Below, piece after piece: positions 16,517 through 25,127 of a stretch of 64,000 bases of DNA (position 1 is its first letter; each line of letters opens with the position of its first letter). The notes under the pieces are model-generated. The model searched no databases and was not told the origin of the DNA. It saw only the letters and a program-made list of their open reading frames with translations. Made by a program: the position numbers and the translations under genes. The DNA is from JBQTGK01 sp052400665 (GTDB lineage: Bacteria; Bacteroidota; Bacteroidia; Bacteroidales; Marinifilaceae): the NCBI GenBank assembly GCA_052400665.1, contig JBQTGK010000004.1, one strand, 5' to 3'.

Positions 16517-17773
16517 ATGATGAATATGAATTTATTAAAGTATGTAAGTAAGATCTCGATTCTATGTTTAATCGGACTTTTATTTGCAACAGAATTAAAA
16601 GCTCAGAACAATACTACTTCACCATATTCATATTATGGTTTAGGAGAGTTAATGAATGAAGATATACTAAATTCAACAGGTATGGCTAGTTTGGCATACC
16701 GTAATGGAGGAGTCTTAAATATTAATAATCCTGCGGCACTAGCTCATATCGATAGCTTGCGATTTATATTTAAACTTGGATTGGTTGCAAAATATAGCAA
16801 CTTACAACAGGGTGATGATAATGATTTTGTGAATGATTATAATCTTTCTAAAATTTCGTTTGGATTTAAAGTTTCATCAAATTATGCTACCGCGGTTTCT
16901 TTAATACCTTATACCAGTTTAGGTTATAATATGACCAAACGAGAATTGGTTGAAGGTGGTGATGAGTATTTTTATCGTTCACAAGTAGGATCTGGAGGAT
17001 TGAATCAGTTGGTTTGGTCGCATGGAGTTAGTCTTACAAAAAACTTGTCGCTGGGGATTAATGGAATTTATCTATTTGGAAATAATACCAGAGAAGAACA
17101 AATTATTCCAGAGGGAAGCTCAGCCTATAGTTATAATAGTAATACAAAGTTAATTTCCGAAGGTCTTCATTTTAATTTGGGTGCACAGTACAAGTATGAA
17201 TTTAAAGGGAATTCACTTATTTTAGGTGCAAAATATCAGCCAAAAATAGGGGTTAATGCTAAAATGGAAACTGAAGTGTTGAATTTAAATATTGAAAAAT
17301 ATAGTGATATTGATCGCGGCAAATTTGATGTTCCGGAAACTTATGGAATAGCTCTTGGTTTTAATAAAGGAAAACAGTTTTGGCTTGGCGCAGATTATTT
17401 GAACGAGAAATGGAGTGAAACAACAAAGTTCGATAAGAGTAATGAATTGCTTGATAGAAATAAATTTTCTTTGGCAATGGCTTATGAGGCTAATGATGGT
17501 TATGCAACTAAAATGTTGAAAAAACTGACTTATCGTTTTGGAGCTTTTTATGATACTGGTTATATGAGAGTCGAAAATGAACGAATAAAAACAAAAGGTG
17601 TTAGTTTTGGAGTTGGATTTCCAATGGCTAGAGGTAAAGGAATGATTAATGTTTCTTTTGAGTTTGGACAGATGGGAACTACCGATAATAATAATGTTCG
17701 TGAAGATTATGGTAGATTTACTCTTGAAATGAGTTTGTTTGAACGATGGTTCGTGAAAAGAAAATATCAATAA
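16517..17773 (+). CDS. Outer-membrane beta-barrel protein
   Basis: A 418-residue protein with a signal peptide ending LKAQ-NN and a body of amphipathic strands, starting TSPYSYYGLGELMNEDILNS. The N-terminal pattern with NINNPAALAHIDS resembles OmpP1/FadL-like Bacteroidetes barrels, where NPA motifs are common. The C-terminus ends in a strand with FERWFVKRKYQ. It may be a porin or a scaffold for the DUF4270 lipoprotein encoded just upstream; no substrate can be read from the sequence. The start used is the first ATG of two adjacent ones. Confidence 0.72.
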   Translation: MMNMNLLKYVSKISILCLIGLLFATELKAQNNTTSPYSYYGLGELMNEDILNSTGMASLAYRNGGVLNINNPAALAHIDSLRFIFKLGLVAKYSNLQQGDDNDFVNDYNLSKISFGFKVSSNYATAVSLIPYTSLGYNMTKRELVEGGDEYFYRSQVGSGGLNQLVWSHGVSLTKNLSLGINGIYLFGNNTREEQIIPEGSSAYSYNSNTKLISEGLHFNLGAQYKYEFKGNSLILGAKYQPKIGVNAKMETEVLNLNIEKYSDIDRGKFDVPETYGIALGFNKGKQFWLGADYLNEKWSETTKFDKSNELLDRNKFSLAMAYEANDGYATKMLKKLTYRFGAFYDTGYMRVENERIKTKGVSFGVGFPMARGKGMINVSFEFGQMGTTDNNNVREDYGRFTLEMSLFERWFVKRKYQ

Positions 17774-17793
17774 TATAATAAAGATATATAGAA

Positions 17794-17823
17794 AGCTCTC
17801 AACCTTTGTTGAGGGCTTTTTTT
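17794..17823 (+). terminator. Terminator after the barrel gene
   Basis: AGCTCTCAAC pairs with GTTGAGGGCT around CTTT and is followed by seven T. Confidence 0.85.
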
Positions 17824-17871
17824 ATGGTGTTTTTTTTATATCGAAAATTTGGACCTTAAACTCTAAAATTA

Positions 17872-17903
17872 TTGTCATTCTCGAATAATAATGATTAGTT
17901 TTG
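17872..17903 (+). promoter_or_regulatory. Promoter for hydG
   Basis: A -33 TTG (17872-17874) and a perfect -7 TAGTTTTG (17896-17903) are separated by 21 bp. This predicts a transcript start near 17910, about 70 nt before hydG. Confidence 0.65.
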
Positions 17904-17925
17904 TATTGAAAACTAACTAAATACT

Positions 17926-17985
17926 ATGAAGTTAATTTTATCATTCTATGAAATTAGCCTCGGAAAGATACAGGGTATAACATGA
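17926..17985 (+). CDS. Possible 19-residue leader peptide overlapping hydG
   Basis: An ATG at 17926 opens a 19-codon frame (MKLILSFYEISLGKIQGIT) whose TGA stop overlaps the hydG ATG in an ATGA arrangement. It lies just downstream of the predicted transcript start. Such an overlap would couple hydG translation to the leader, useful where Shine-Dalgarno sites are absent. A frame this short can arise by chance, so it needs conservation evidence. Confidence 0.35.
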   Translation: MKLILSFYEISLGKIQGIT

Positions 17986-19415
17986 AAATGATTTACAAAC
18001 CTCAAGAGTATCGGATTAAAGATGAAAGGATGAAACCTTTTATTGATGAAGCGGAAATATGGGAAATTTTGGACGCTGCCGATGCATCAAAAGAAAATGT
18101 TCGACGAATTATTAAAAAATCTTTAGATAAGAACAGACTAAGTTTGCAGGAAACTGCAATTTTGTTAAAAACAGAAGACCCTGAGCTTATCGAAGAAATT
18201 AAAGAAGGAGCAAGAACACTAAAACAAAAAGTTTATGGTGATAGAATTGTAATATTTGCTCCTCTTTATGTAGGTAATAAGTGTGTAAATAATTGTACTT
18301 ATTGCGGGTTTAGAGCTTCTAATAAAAAACAGGTACGAACGACTTTGTCACACTCTCAAATCGAAACAGAAGTTACCGCTCTGGAAGATAATGGACAAAA
18401 GAGACTAATTTTGGTGTATGGTGAACATCCAATGTATGATGCTAATTTTATTGCAGATTCGGTGCGTTCTGTTTATAGTGTGAAATCGGGTAATGGTGAA
18501 ATCCGAAGAGTAAATATTAATGCAGCTCCATTAGATATCGAAGGTTATAAAATTGTTAAGGAATCTGGAATAGGAACTTATCAGATTTTTCAGGAAACTT
18601 ACCATCGCGAAGCTTATGCGAAATATCATATTAGTGGAAAGAAAAAAGATTATAACTGGCGTTTAACAGGTCTTGATAGAGCACAGGAAGCTTTAATCGA
18701 TGATGTTGGAATTGGCGCATTATTTGGTTTATACGATTGGAAATTTGATGTTATGGGCTTAATCAGGCATGTAAATCATTTCGAAGCATGTTATAACATA
18801 GGACCGCATACCATCTCGTTTCCTAGAATAAAATCAGCTTCCGATTCTAATGTAGATCCAAAATACGAAGTAAGCGATGAAGAGTTTATTCGTTTGGTGG
18901 CTATTTTACGATTGGCAGTTCCTTATACAGGAATGATTTTAACTGCCAGAGAATCTCAGGAGGTTAGAGAAGAGGTTATTCGTTTGGGAGTATCGCAAAT
19001 TGATGCAGGTACTAATATTCAGCTTGGTGGATATTCTAAAGAATCGCGAAAGGATCAAAAGTTGGATCATGAACAATTCGAAATTGGAGATACAAGAAGT
19101 CTTGGTGAAGTAATTGATGAGTTGTTGGATAAGGAATATCTCCCTTCGTTCTGTACTGCATGTTATCGTTTAGGTAGAACAGGAGAACATTTTATGGAAT
19201 TTTCGGTTCCAGGTTTTATTAAGCGCTATTGTACACAAAATGCAATTTTAACTTTGGCCGAATATCTCGAAGATTATGGAACTCCGGAAGTAAAGGAAAA
19301 AGGATACAAACTAATCGATAAAAAGAAAAAGGAACTTGAAAAAACTCAGAAAATAGAAGAACTGGAAGAGCGTTTGGATTTGGTGAAAAATGGAAAGAGA
19401 GATCTTTATTTCTAG
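17982..19415 (+). CDS. hydG: [FeFe] hydrogenase H-cluster maturase HydG (tyrosine lyase)
   Basis: A 477-residue radical SAM enzyme that cleaves tyrosine to supply CO and cyanide for the H-cluster. The radical SAM motif is CVNNCTYC (C101, C105, C108). The second cluster motif is CX2CX22C (C391, C394, C417), which distinguishes HydG from the related ThiH. Length is normal. It is followed by the TM1266-family gene and by hydE on the opposite strand, giving two of the three maturases. The assigned ATG overlaps the stop of a short upstream frame. Confidence 0.96.
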   Translation: MKMIYKPQEYRIKDERMKPFIDEAEIWEILDAADASKENVRRIIKKSLDKNRLSLQETAILLKTEDPELIEEIKEGARTLKQKVYGDRIVIFAPLYVGNKCVNNCTYCGFRASNKKQVRTTLSHSQIETEVTALEDNGQKRLILVYGEHPMYDANFIADSVRSVYSVKSGNGEIRRVNINAAPLDIEGYKIVKESGIGTYQIFQETYHREAYAKYHISGKKKDYNWRLTGLDRAQEALIDDVGIGALFGLYDWKFDVMGLIRHVNHFEACYNIGPHTISFPRIKSASDSNVDPKYEVSDEEFIRLVAILRLAVPYTGMILTARESQEVREEVIRLGVSQIDAGTNIQLGGYSKESRKDQKLDHEQFEIGDTRSLGEVIDELLDKEYLPSFCTACYRLGRTGEHFMEFSVPGFIKRYCTQNAILTLAEYLEDYGTPEVKEKGYKLIDKKKKELEKTQKIEELEERLDLVKNGKRDLYF

Positions 19416-19498
19416 ATTGATTATTTGAATTTTAAATTTATAAAAAGACACTTTTTTTGTAACTTTTACAATAGCTGTAAATTTAAAATTTAGAAATC

Positions 19499-19762
19499 AT
19501 GATTGGATCTACAATTCGAATTTTTGGTATTCTTATTCGCGATAAGGAAAAAGAAAAAGCCTGTGTTCAGCAAATTTTAGCTCGATATGTAAATTCCATA
19601 AAAACACGATTGGGAATATACGATATTGAGCATTCTGAAAGTCATCCTTATGGTTTAATTCTTATTCAGGTTGTAGGAACCGAAAAAGAAATGGACCAAT
19701 TTGAAAAAGAGATTTATATGATCGATGGAGTGGAAATACAGCACATGTTTTTTCGATCTTAA
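19499..19762 (+). CDS. TM1266-family iron-only hydrogenase system protein
   Basis: An 87-residue ACT/NikR-like small protein (start IRIFGILIRDKE, end DGVEIQHMFF) of the family named after Thermotoga TM1266, usually found beside hydrogenase maturation genes and annotated as a putative regulator. The protein has no DNA-binding segment, so any regulatory role would require a partner. A weak promoter (TTTG 19456-19459, TAAATTTA 19478-19485, 18-bp spacer) lies in the 83-bp gap after hydG, so it may be expressed both with and without hydG. Confidence 0.85.
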   Translation: MIGSTIRIFGILIRDKEKEKACVQQILARYVNSIKTRLGIYDIEHSESHPYGLILIQVVGTEKEMDQFEKEIYMIDGVEIQHMFFRS

Positions 19763-19771
19763 AAACTAAAT

Positions 19772-19815
19772 AAAAAAGAAATGTTTGAGCTTTGCTTCGA
19801 ACATTTCTTTTTTTG
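19772..19815. terminator. Bidirectional terminator between the TM1266 gene and hydE
   Basis: AAAGAAATGTT pairs with AACATTTCTTT around a G/C-containing loop and is flanked by an A-run and a T-run. It sits between two convergent genes. Confidence 0.85.
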
Positions 19816-19833
19816 TAATAGGGGATTACTGTA

Positions 19834-20931
19834 TTATTTCTTAATTCTCCTGCTAAAATGTTTTGAGTCTCCCCATTTTCCATAACCAATTTCCCCATCA
19901 GCCATATTAATTCTGGCTTCCATGCAATTAGTGCAATCGTCGGCACCTTCATCAATACAAGGCTTGTTTTTATAAAGAAGGTAGTTTGCCCTTTCGTTGG
20001 TAGGAGTTATATTCGGCATGATAACATTAGCACCAAGACGCAGTGCTTTTTCTCTTCCCAACGGATCAATTGCCTGAAGCGCTGTTGCTGCAGCAATATT
20101 AATATCTTTCATTAATATACGAAGTACAGCAATCATTCTTAATGTTAATCTAAATCTATCGTTTAAGCTCATTAAACTATCGCGAAATTCGTAGAGTGGC
20201 GTCTCATCGTGCTCAATATAAGGACCCATGCCAACCATATCAATATCAAATTTTTGCATAAATAAAAGATCATTGGCCAAATCTTCATAGCTCTGAAAAG
20301 GAAGTCCAATCATAACTCCTGTACCAGTTTGATATCCAACATCCTGAAGATATTGAAGGCATTTTAGTCTGGTTTCATGCGAATGTTTTTCGTTATACGG
20401 ATGAATTTTATTGTAAAGATCTTTATTACTCGATTCAATTCTTAATAAGTAACGATGCGCTCCGGCATCAAACCATTCCTGATAGGTTTCTTTTGTTTGT
20501 TCACCTAGCGAAATGGTTATTCCCAGTTCGTTGTTACTTAGTTTTTTTATTTCTTTAAGGAGTTTAGTAATTCTATTAATAAAGGCTTTGTCAGATCTTT
20601 CACCCGATTGTAAAACCAGAGAAGCATATTTGTTTTCGTAGGCAAATTTTGCCGCCTTTAAAATTTCAGCATCTGCAATATTGTATCTGCTAACATGCCT
20701 ATTGCTCGATCTTATTCCACAATACAAACAATCTTTTTCGCAAATATTAGAAAATTCTATTAAGCCCCGGAAATACACATTTTTCCCAACGTATTTTAAT
20801 TTTACTTCCGACGATTTTCTAAACAAAGCTTTTTCGTCTTCTCCAGTAGCTTGCAATAAACAAACGATATCTTCTTTCGAATATTCATTTTGCAGTAAAA
20901 TTTGCTCAATACTTTTTGTCATAGGATACAA
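19834..20931 (-). CDS. hydE: [FeFe] hydrogenase H-cluster maturase HydE
   Basis: A 365-residue radical SAM enzyme of H-cluster assembly, acting with HydG products to build the diiron subsite. The SAM-cluster motif is CEKDCLYC (C64, C68, C71). A second C-terminal motif, CX7CX2C (C325, C333, C336), matches the auxiliary cluster site of Thermotoga HydE. An alternative start is Met4. It is transcribed toward the hydG operon; a possible -7 TAATTTTA (complement of 20952-20959) lies about 20 bp upstream. Confidence 0.95.
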   Translation of the reverse strand: MYPMTKSIEQILLQNEYSKEDIVCLLQATGEDEKALFRKSSEVKLKYVGKNVYFRGLIEFSNICEKDCLYCGIRSSNRHVSRYNIADAEILKAAKFAYENKYASLVLQSGERSDKAFINRITKLLKEIKKLSNNELGITISLGEQTKETYQEWFDAGAHRYLLRIESSNKDLYNKIHPYNEKHSHETRLKCLQYLQDVGYQTGTGVMIGLPFQSYEDLANDLLFMQKFDIDMVGMGPYIEHDETPLYEFRDSLMSLNDRFRLTLRMIAVLRILMKDINIAAATALQAIDPLGREKALRLGANVIMPNITPTNERANYLLYKNKPCIDEGADDCTNCMEARINMADGEIGYGKWGDSKHFSRRIKK

Positions 20932-21155
20932 GATTCTATTAAATTAGACTTTAAAATTACTGATAAAAATTCAGCTTTTTATATCTCCACTTCTAAATTG
21001 GAATATAATATTCTAAACTCCGAAAATACTTTTGGCTGCAATCGTTTGAAGAAAAATTCTTTGGATCAATAATATCTTGTGTGATTTTTTAGTAAAAACC
21101 ATCAATTTACTTACATATTGTATGAAAAATCATGATTTTAGGTGTGGATTATTAC

Positions 21156-21163
21156 TATATTTG
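21156..21163 (+). promoter_or_regulatory. Promoter -7 element for the ADP-forming acyl-CoA synthetase
   Basis: TATATTTG is an exact TAnnTTTG match. It predicts a transcript start near 21170, which rules out the upstream TTG at 21171 as a usable start and favours the ATG at 21195. Confidence 0.55.
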
Positions 21164-21194
21164 ACAAAAATTGCAAAATAACAAACAACAAGAC

Positions 21195-23252
21195 ATGATA
21201 AACGAACAATTACTTAAGCCTAAAAGTATTGTTGTTGTGGGAGGTTCCGACGACGTACAAAAACCAGGAGGAAAAGTTCTAAAAAACTTAATAGATGGCC
21301 AATTTAAAGGTGATCTTTATGTTGCTAATCCTAAAATGGACCAGGTTCAGGGAATTAAATCTTTTAAAGACCCTAAAGATTTACCTCAGGTAGATCTTGC
21401 CATTCTTGCTATTGCTGCTAAGTTCTGTCCATCAACCATAAAGTTTCTTGCCGAAGAGAGAAAAACACGAGCTTTTATTATTCTTTCTGCCGGATTTAGT
21501 GAAGAAAACGAAGAAGGCGCTAAATTAGAGCAGGAGATTGTTGATATTGTAAACTCTGTGGGTGGTGCTTTAATTGGACCTAATTGTATTGGTGTTTTAA
21601 ATCCTAATTACAATGGTGTTTTTACCACTCCTATTCCAACTCTCGATCCTAAAGGTTGCGATTTTATTACCGGATCGGGTGCAACAGCTGTTTTTATAAT
21701 GGAATCGGCTGTTCCTAAAGGATTATCTTTTGCCAGTGTTTATTCGGTTGGTAACTCTGCACAAATGGGCGTAGAAGAAATCATGAAATATCTCGATGAA
21801 AGTTTCGATCCCGAAACGAGTAGTAAAGTAAAATTATTATATATAGAGAACATCGATAAACCAGAAATGCTTCTAAAGCATGCTTCGTCTCTAATTCGAA
21901 AAGGCTGTAAGATTGCTGCAATAAAATCTGGTGGATCAGAAGCGGGTAGTCGCGCTGCCTCTTCTCATACGGGTGCATTGGCTAGTTCCGATGTGGCTGT
22001 CGATGCATTATTTAAAAAGGCTGGAATTGTTCGATGCGCAGGAAGAGATGAGCTGGCAACAGTGGCTTCCATATTTATGCATCCAGAATTAAATGGCAAA
22101 AACATTGCTATTATAACACATGCAGGAGGACCTGCTGTAATGTTAACTGATTCTCTTTCTAATAATGGTTTGGAAGTGCCTCATATCGATGGACCCAAAG
22201 CCGATGCTTTGTTAGAAAAATTATATGCAGGATCATCTGTAGCTAATCCAATCGACTTTTTAGCTACTGGAACAGCTCAGCAGCTAGGTGATATTATAGA
22301 TGCCTGTGAAAACGACTTCGATAATATTGATGCTATGGCGGTAATTTTTGGTAGTCCAGGATTATTCCCCGTTTACGACGTGTATGATTTGCTGCATGAG
22401 AAAATGAAAGAGTGCAAAAAACCAATTTATCCTATTCTTCCATCGGTAGTGAATGTGAAAGATGAAATTGCACATTTTATGGCTAAAGGAAGAACCAGTT
22501 TTCCTGATGAAGTTATTTTTGGAGATGCATTAGCAAAAGTATACAATACAGCTAAGCCTGAAGCAAAAGAAATTGACCTGCCAAATGTTGATAAAGATGG
22601 TATTCGAAAAATTATTGATGGGGCTGAAAATGGTTATTTAAATCCAGAGCAAATTCATAATTTGTTAGATGCAGCAGGTATTGATAGAGCTAAAGAAGGA
22701 GTGGCCGATACAAAAGAAGAAATTGTTGCTCTTGCAAAAGAGATTGGTTTTCCACTGGTAATGAAAGTGGTTGGACCTGTTCATAAATCAGATGTGGGAG
22801 GTGTAACTCTTAATGTGAAAGATGAAGCAATGGTGCGTTCCGAATTTAAGAGAATGATGCAAATTAAAGATACCTACGCGGTAATGTTAGCTCAAATGCT
22901 TAATGGTACCGAAGTGTTTATTGGAGCAAAGCGTGAAGATAAATTCGGACACATGGTATTGTGTGGATTAGGTGGTATCTTTATCGAAGTTCTAAAAGAT
23001 GTAAAAGCATCCCTTGCTCCAATTTCTAATGATGAAGCCCACGAAATGATTCAGGGACTTAAATCTTATGGTATAATAAAGGGTGTTAGAGGACAGGAGC
23101 CTGTTAATGAAGATAAATTTGCCGAAGCAATTACTAGAGTCGCTGCTTTAATGAAAGTAGCTCCCGAGATTTTCGAAATGGACTTAAATCCATTATTGGG
23201 AAATAAAGATGTTGTTGTTGCTGTCGATGCAAGAATTAGAATAGAAAAATAG
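21195..23252 (+). CDS. Acetate/acyl--CoA ligase (ADP-forming), fused alpha-beta
   Basis: A 685-residue enzyme converting acyl-CoA, ADP and phosphate to acid, CoA and ATP, a substrate-level phosphorylation step common in amino-acid fermenters. The alpha part (about residues 1-460) has the CoA-binding PKSIVVVGGSDDVQKPGG start, IGPNCIGVLNP, and the phosphohistidine motif SSHTGAL. The beta part (about 470-685) is an ATP-grasp domain with GFPLVMKVVGPVHKSDVGGV. The fused layout matches bacterial ACD rather than split archaeal forms. I choose the ATG at 21195 because the eight codons before it lie at the predicted transcript start. It fits downstream of the 2-oxoacid oxidoreductase encoded further right. 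Confidence 0.9.
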   Translation: MINEQLLKPKSIVVVGGSDDVQKPGGKVLKNLIDGQFKGDLYVANPKMDQVQGIKSFKDPKDLPQVDLAILAIAAKFCPSTIKFLAEERKTRAFIILSAGFSEENEEGAKLEQEIVDIVNSVGGALIGPNCIGVLNPNYNGVFTTPIPTLDPKGCDFITGSGATAVFIMESAVPKGLSFASVYSVGNSAQMGVEEIMKYLDESFDPETSSKVKLLYIENIDKPEMLLKHASSLIRKGCKIAAIKSGGSEAGSRAASSHTGALASSDVAVDALFKKAGIVRCAGRDELATVASIFMHPELNGKNIAIITHAGGPAVMLTDSLSNNGLEVPHIDGPKADALLEKLYAGSSVANPIDFLATGTAQQLGDIIDACENDFDNIDAMAVIFGSPGLFPVYDVYDLLHEKMKECKKPIYPILPSVVNVKDEIAHFMAKGRTSFPDEVIFGDALAKVYNTAKPEAKEIDLPNVDKDGIRKIIDGAENGYLNPEQIHNLLDAAGIDRAKEGVADTKEEIVALAKEIGFPLVMKVVGPVHKSDVGGVTLNVKDEAMVRSEFKRMMQIKDTYAVMLAQMLNGTEVFIGAKREDKFGHMVLCGLGGIFIEVLKDVKASLAPISNDEAHEMIQGLKSYGIIKGVRGQEPVNEDKFAEAITRVAALMKVAPEIFEMDLNPLLGNKDVVVAVDARIRIEK

Positions 23253-23258
23253 ATGAAC

Positions 23259-23301
23259 AGATGTTGGATGTACAAAAAGATAATTTTAAAATCTAACATC
23301 T
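23259..23301. repeat. Degenerate intergenic palindrome, copy 2
   Basis: AGATGTTGGAT (23259-23269) and ATCTAACATCT (23291-23301) pair with one mismatch. It lies between the synthetase stop and the small membrane protein start 20 bp further on, and resembles the elements at 12903 and 47591. Confidence 0.5.
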
Positions 23302-23320
23302 TGTATCTTAAAATATTGCT

Positions 23321-23470
23321 ATGAGAAAGTGGAAAGATCTGAATAAAAATGAGAAGATGTTGATCTGTTTTGTGATTGTCCTTTTAATAGGGATTACAAT
23401 AAAATGGAAAGAGGTAAAGAGTGGATTTTTTAAAGGTCTTGAAAATTATACCGAGCAAACAGAAAAATAA
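23321..23470 (+). CDS. Small single-pass membrane protein (49 residues)
   Basis: A 49-residue frame from ATG 23321 to TAA 23470. It has a charged start (MRKWKDLNKNEK), a hydrophobic helix (MLICFVIVLLIGITI, about residues 13-27) and a polar tail with Glu and Lys. I do not recognise a family. A hairpin terminator follows within 10 bp and a palindromic leader precedes it, which supports a real transcription unit, possibly shared with the synthetase. The function is unknown. Confidence 0.5.
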   Translation: MRKWKDLNKNEKMLICFVIVLLIGITIKWKEVKSGFFKGLENYTEQTEK

Positions 23471-23478
23471 TAAACAAC

Positions 23479-23512
23479 AATAGCATGGGAGCTTTCTCAT
23501 GCTATTTGTTTA
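23479..23512 (+). terminator. Terminator after the small membrane protein
   Basis: AATAGCATG and CATGCTATT form a 9-bp stem with an internal GGAG/CTC extension, followed by a short TTTGTTT run. Confidence 0.65.
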
Positions 23513-23559
23513 AAAAAGAAGTGGGAAGTAGATCTTACGCTTATTAAACTATTAAAAAA

Positions 23560-24252
23560 ATGAAAAAGCAAGACATATTATTTTGGTTGGGATTTGTTTT
23601 ACTCTTCCTTCCATTTTTTATATCGCAAACTGTTTTTGATGCTTATATTGATTTTAATAAAGCTCATGGTATGATAACTAGTTTTGTTAAGTTTGCAATT
23701 TTAGCAAGCATTGGCGAACTGATTGGTTTAAGAATTAGAACTGGCAATTATTATCAAAAAGGCTTTGGGCTAATTCCCCGAGCAATAGTATGGGGTTTTT
23801 TAGGATTAACTATTAAGTTATCTTTTGTGATTTTTGCAACAGGTACACCTGTTTTTTTATCTTATTTAGGTGTTGATGGCGCTGTAGATGCAATGAAAGG
23901 ATCATTTTCTGCAAATAAGCTGTTGGTAGCATTTTGTACCAGTGCATTTATGAATTTAATTTATGCTCCTGTAATGATGACGCTCCATAAAATTACCGAT
24001 ACGCATATTGTAAGTAACGGAGGGACGATTAAAGGTTTTTTTAGACCAATTCAGTTTTCAAAAATAGTTGTGAATATGGATTGGGGGGTACAATGGAATT
24101 TTGTATTCAAAAAGACAATTCCATTTTTCTGGATACCAGCTCATACAATAACCTTTATGTTACCACCCGATTTTCAAGTACTGTTTGCCGCAGCTTTGGG
24201 CATTGTTTTGGGTATATTACTTGCTATTGCAAGTTTGAAAAGTTCCAAATAA
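23560..24252 (+). CDS. Integral membrane protein of unknown function
   Basis: A 230-residue protein with about six hydrophobic segments, including residues 7-25 at the N-terminus and a final helix near 205-225. The polar stretch between about 150 and 185 (HIVSNGGTIKGFF, QWNFVFKKTIPFFWIPAHT) is the most distinctive part; its W-x-F-x-F-K-x-x-x-P pattern vaguely recalls Mpv17-type proteins but is too weak to assign. It lies 55 bp before the flavodoxin gene on the same strand, so an operon is likely. Confidence 0.6.
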   Translation: MKKQDILFWLGFVLLFLPFFISQTVFDAYIDFNKAHGMITSFVKFAILASIGELIGLRIRTGNYYQKGFGLIPRAIVWGFLGLTIKLSFVIFATGTPVFLSYLGVDGAVDAMKGSFSANKLLVAFCTSAFMNLIYAPVMMTLHKITDTHIVSNGGTIKGFFRPIQFSKIVVNMDWGVQWNFVFKKTIPFFWIPAHTITFMLPPDFQVLFAAALGIVLGILLAIASLKSSK

Positions 24253-24307
24253 TTTTATCTTTGTATAAGATAAAAACAATAAAACACTATCATTAAAATA
24301 TTATCCT

Positions 24308-24829
24308 ATGAGTAAAATTGGATTGTTTTACGGACCTGAAGGTGGTAATGTGGAAAAAGTTGCCAAATTAATTGCCGAAAAAATAAAAACAAGAAGAGTA
24401 GAAGTGCATAAGGTTAAAGAAATCGATGCTGATGTAGTATCGCAGTATTCCAATATTATTATGGGAGTTTCTACTCTGGGAAAACATACCTGGTCTTCTG
24501 ATAATTCGGGTAACGATTGGGATCGCTTTTTACCGAACTTAGATGGTTTAAATTTAAAAGGGAAAAAAATTGCTTTGTTTGGCTTAGGCGATCATATTGC
24601 TTACGCTGATTTTTTTGTCGATTCAATGGGAGATTTAGCTGATGTAGTAAAAACTACAGGAGCCGAAATTGTTGGAAAAGTTACCGATGAAGGATATGAA
24701 TTTAACGAATCGAAAGCCTTTGTAGATGGTATGTTTGTAGGATTGCCTATCGATGAAGATTTCGAATCAGAATTAACAGATGAAAGAGTTGATAAATGGT
24801 TGGAGATAATTCTTCCGGTATTTGTTTAG
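24308..24829 (+). CDS. Flavodoxin
   Basis: A 173-residue long-chain flavodoxin, a soluble FMN electron carrier that can replace ferredoxin. The phosphate-binding loop reads YGPEGGNVEKVA instead of the common YGSTTGNTE, the ring-stacking region contains STLGKHTWSSDNSGNDWDRF, and GKKIALFGLGDHIAYADFF is the typical second FMN loop. The altered first loop keeps the glycine and Asn used for FMN phosphate. It may serve as an electron partner of the ferredoxin-linked enzymes nearby. Confidence 0.92.
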   Translation: MSKIGLFYGPEGGNVEKVAKLIAEKIKTRRVEVHKVKEIDADVVSQYSNIIMGVSTLGKHTWSSDNSGNDWDRFLPNLDGLNLKGKKIALFGLGDHIAYADFFVDSMGDLADVVKTTGAEIVGKVTDEGYEFNESKAFVDGMFVGLPIDEDFESELTDERVDKWLEIILPVFV

Positions 24830-24852
24830 ATTAAAATTTTTGAATGAAATAA

Positions 24853-24885
24853 TAAGGCTGACGGTTTTCCGATCAGCCTTTTTTT
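24853..24885 (+). terminator. Terminator after the flavodoxin gene
   Basis: AAGGCTGAC-G and C-GATCAGCCTT form an imperfect stem followed by seven T. Confidence 0.82.
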
Positions 24886-25127
24886 GAATTTAAGTGTAAA
24901 TCAAAAATCGATACTTTTGAATTGATATATTTAAAACGATTACTTTGTTTAGATTGTAATAAAATAAGCTAAAACTATTTTAAATTGTTATTAAAATTCG
25001 TAATCTTGCATAAGATTAATAAGAAATATACTTGAGTATGCTTTGAGATTGAAACTTGAAGCTAAAACTGTAAGAATTCTTGATTGTTAATTAAAAGTAA
25101 GCAATCTAACCATAGAAAATAAGAACG

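Noticed and set aside
19662..19955. Minus-strand frame crossing the end of the TM1266 gene and the start of the terminator region
   Set aside because: It overlaps two real genes and a bidirectional terminator, and its translation shows no family feature.
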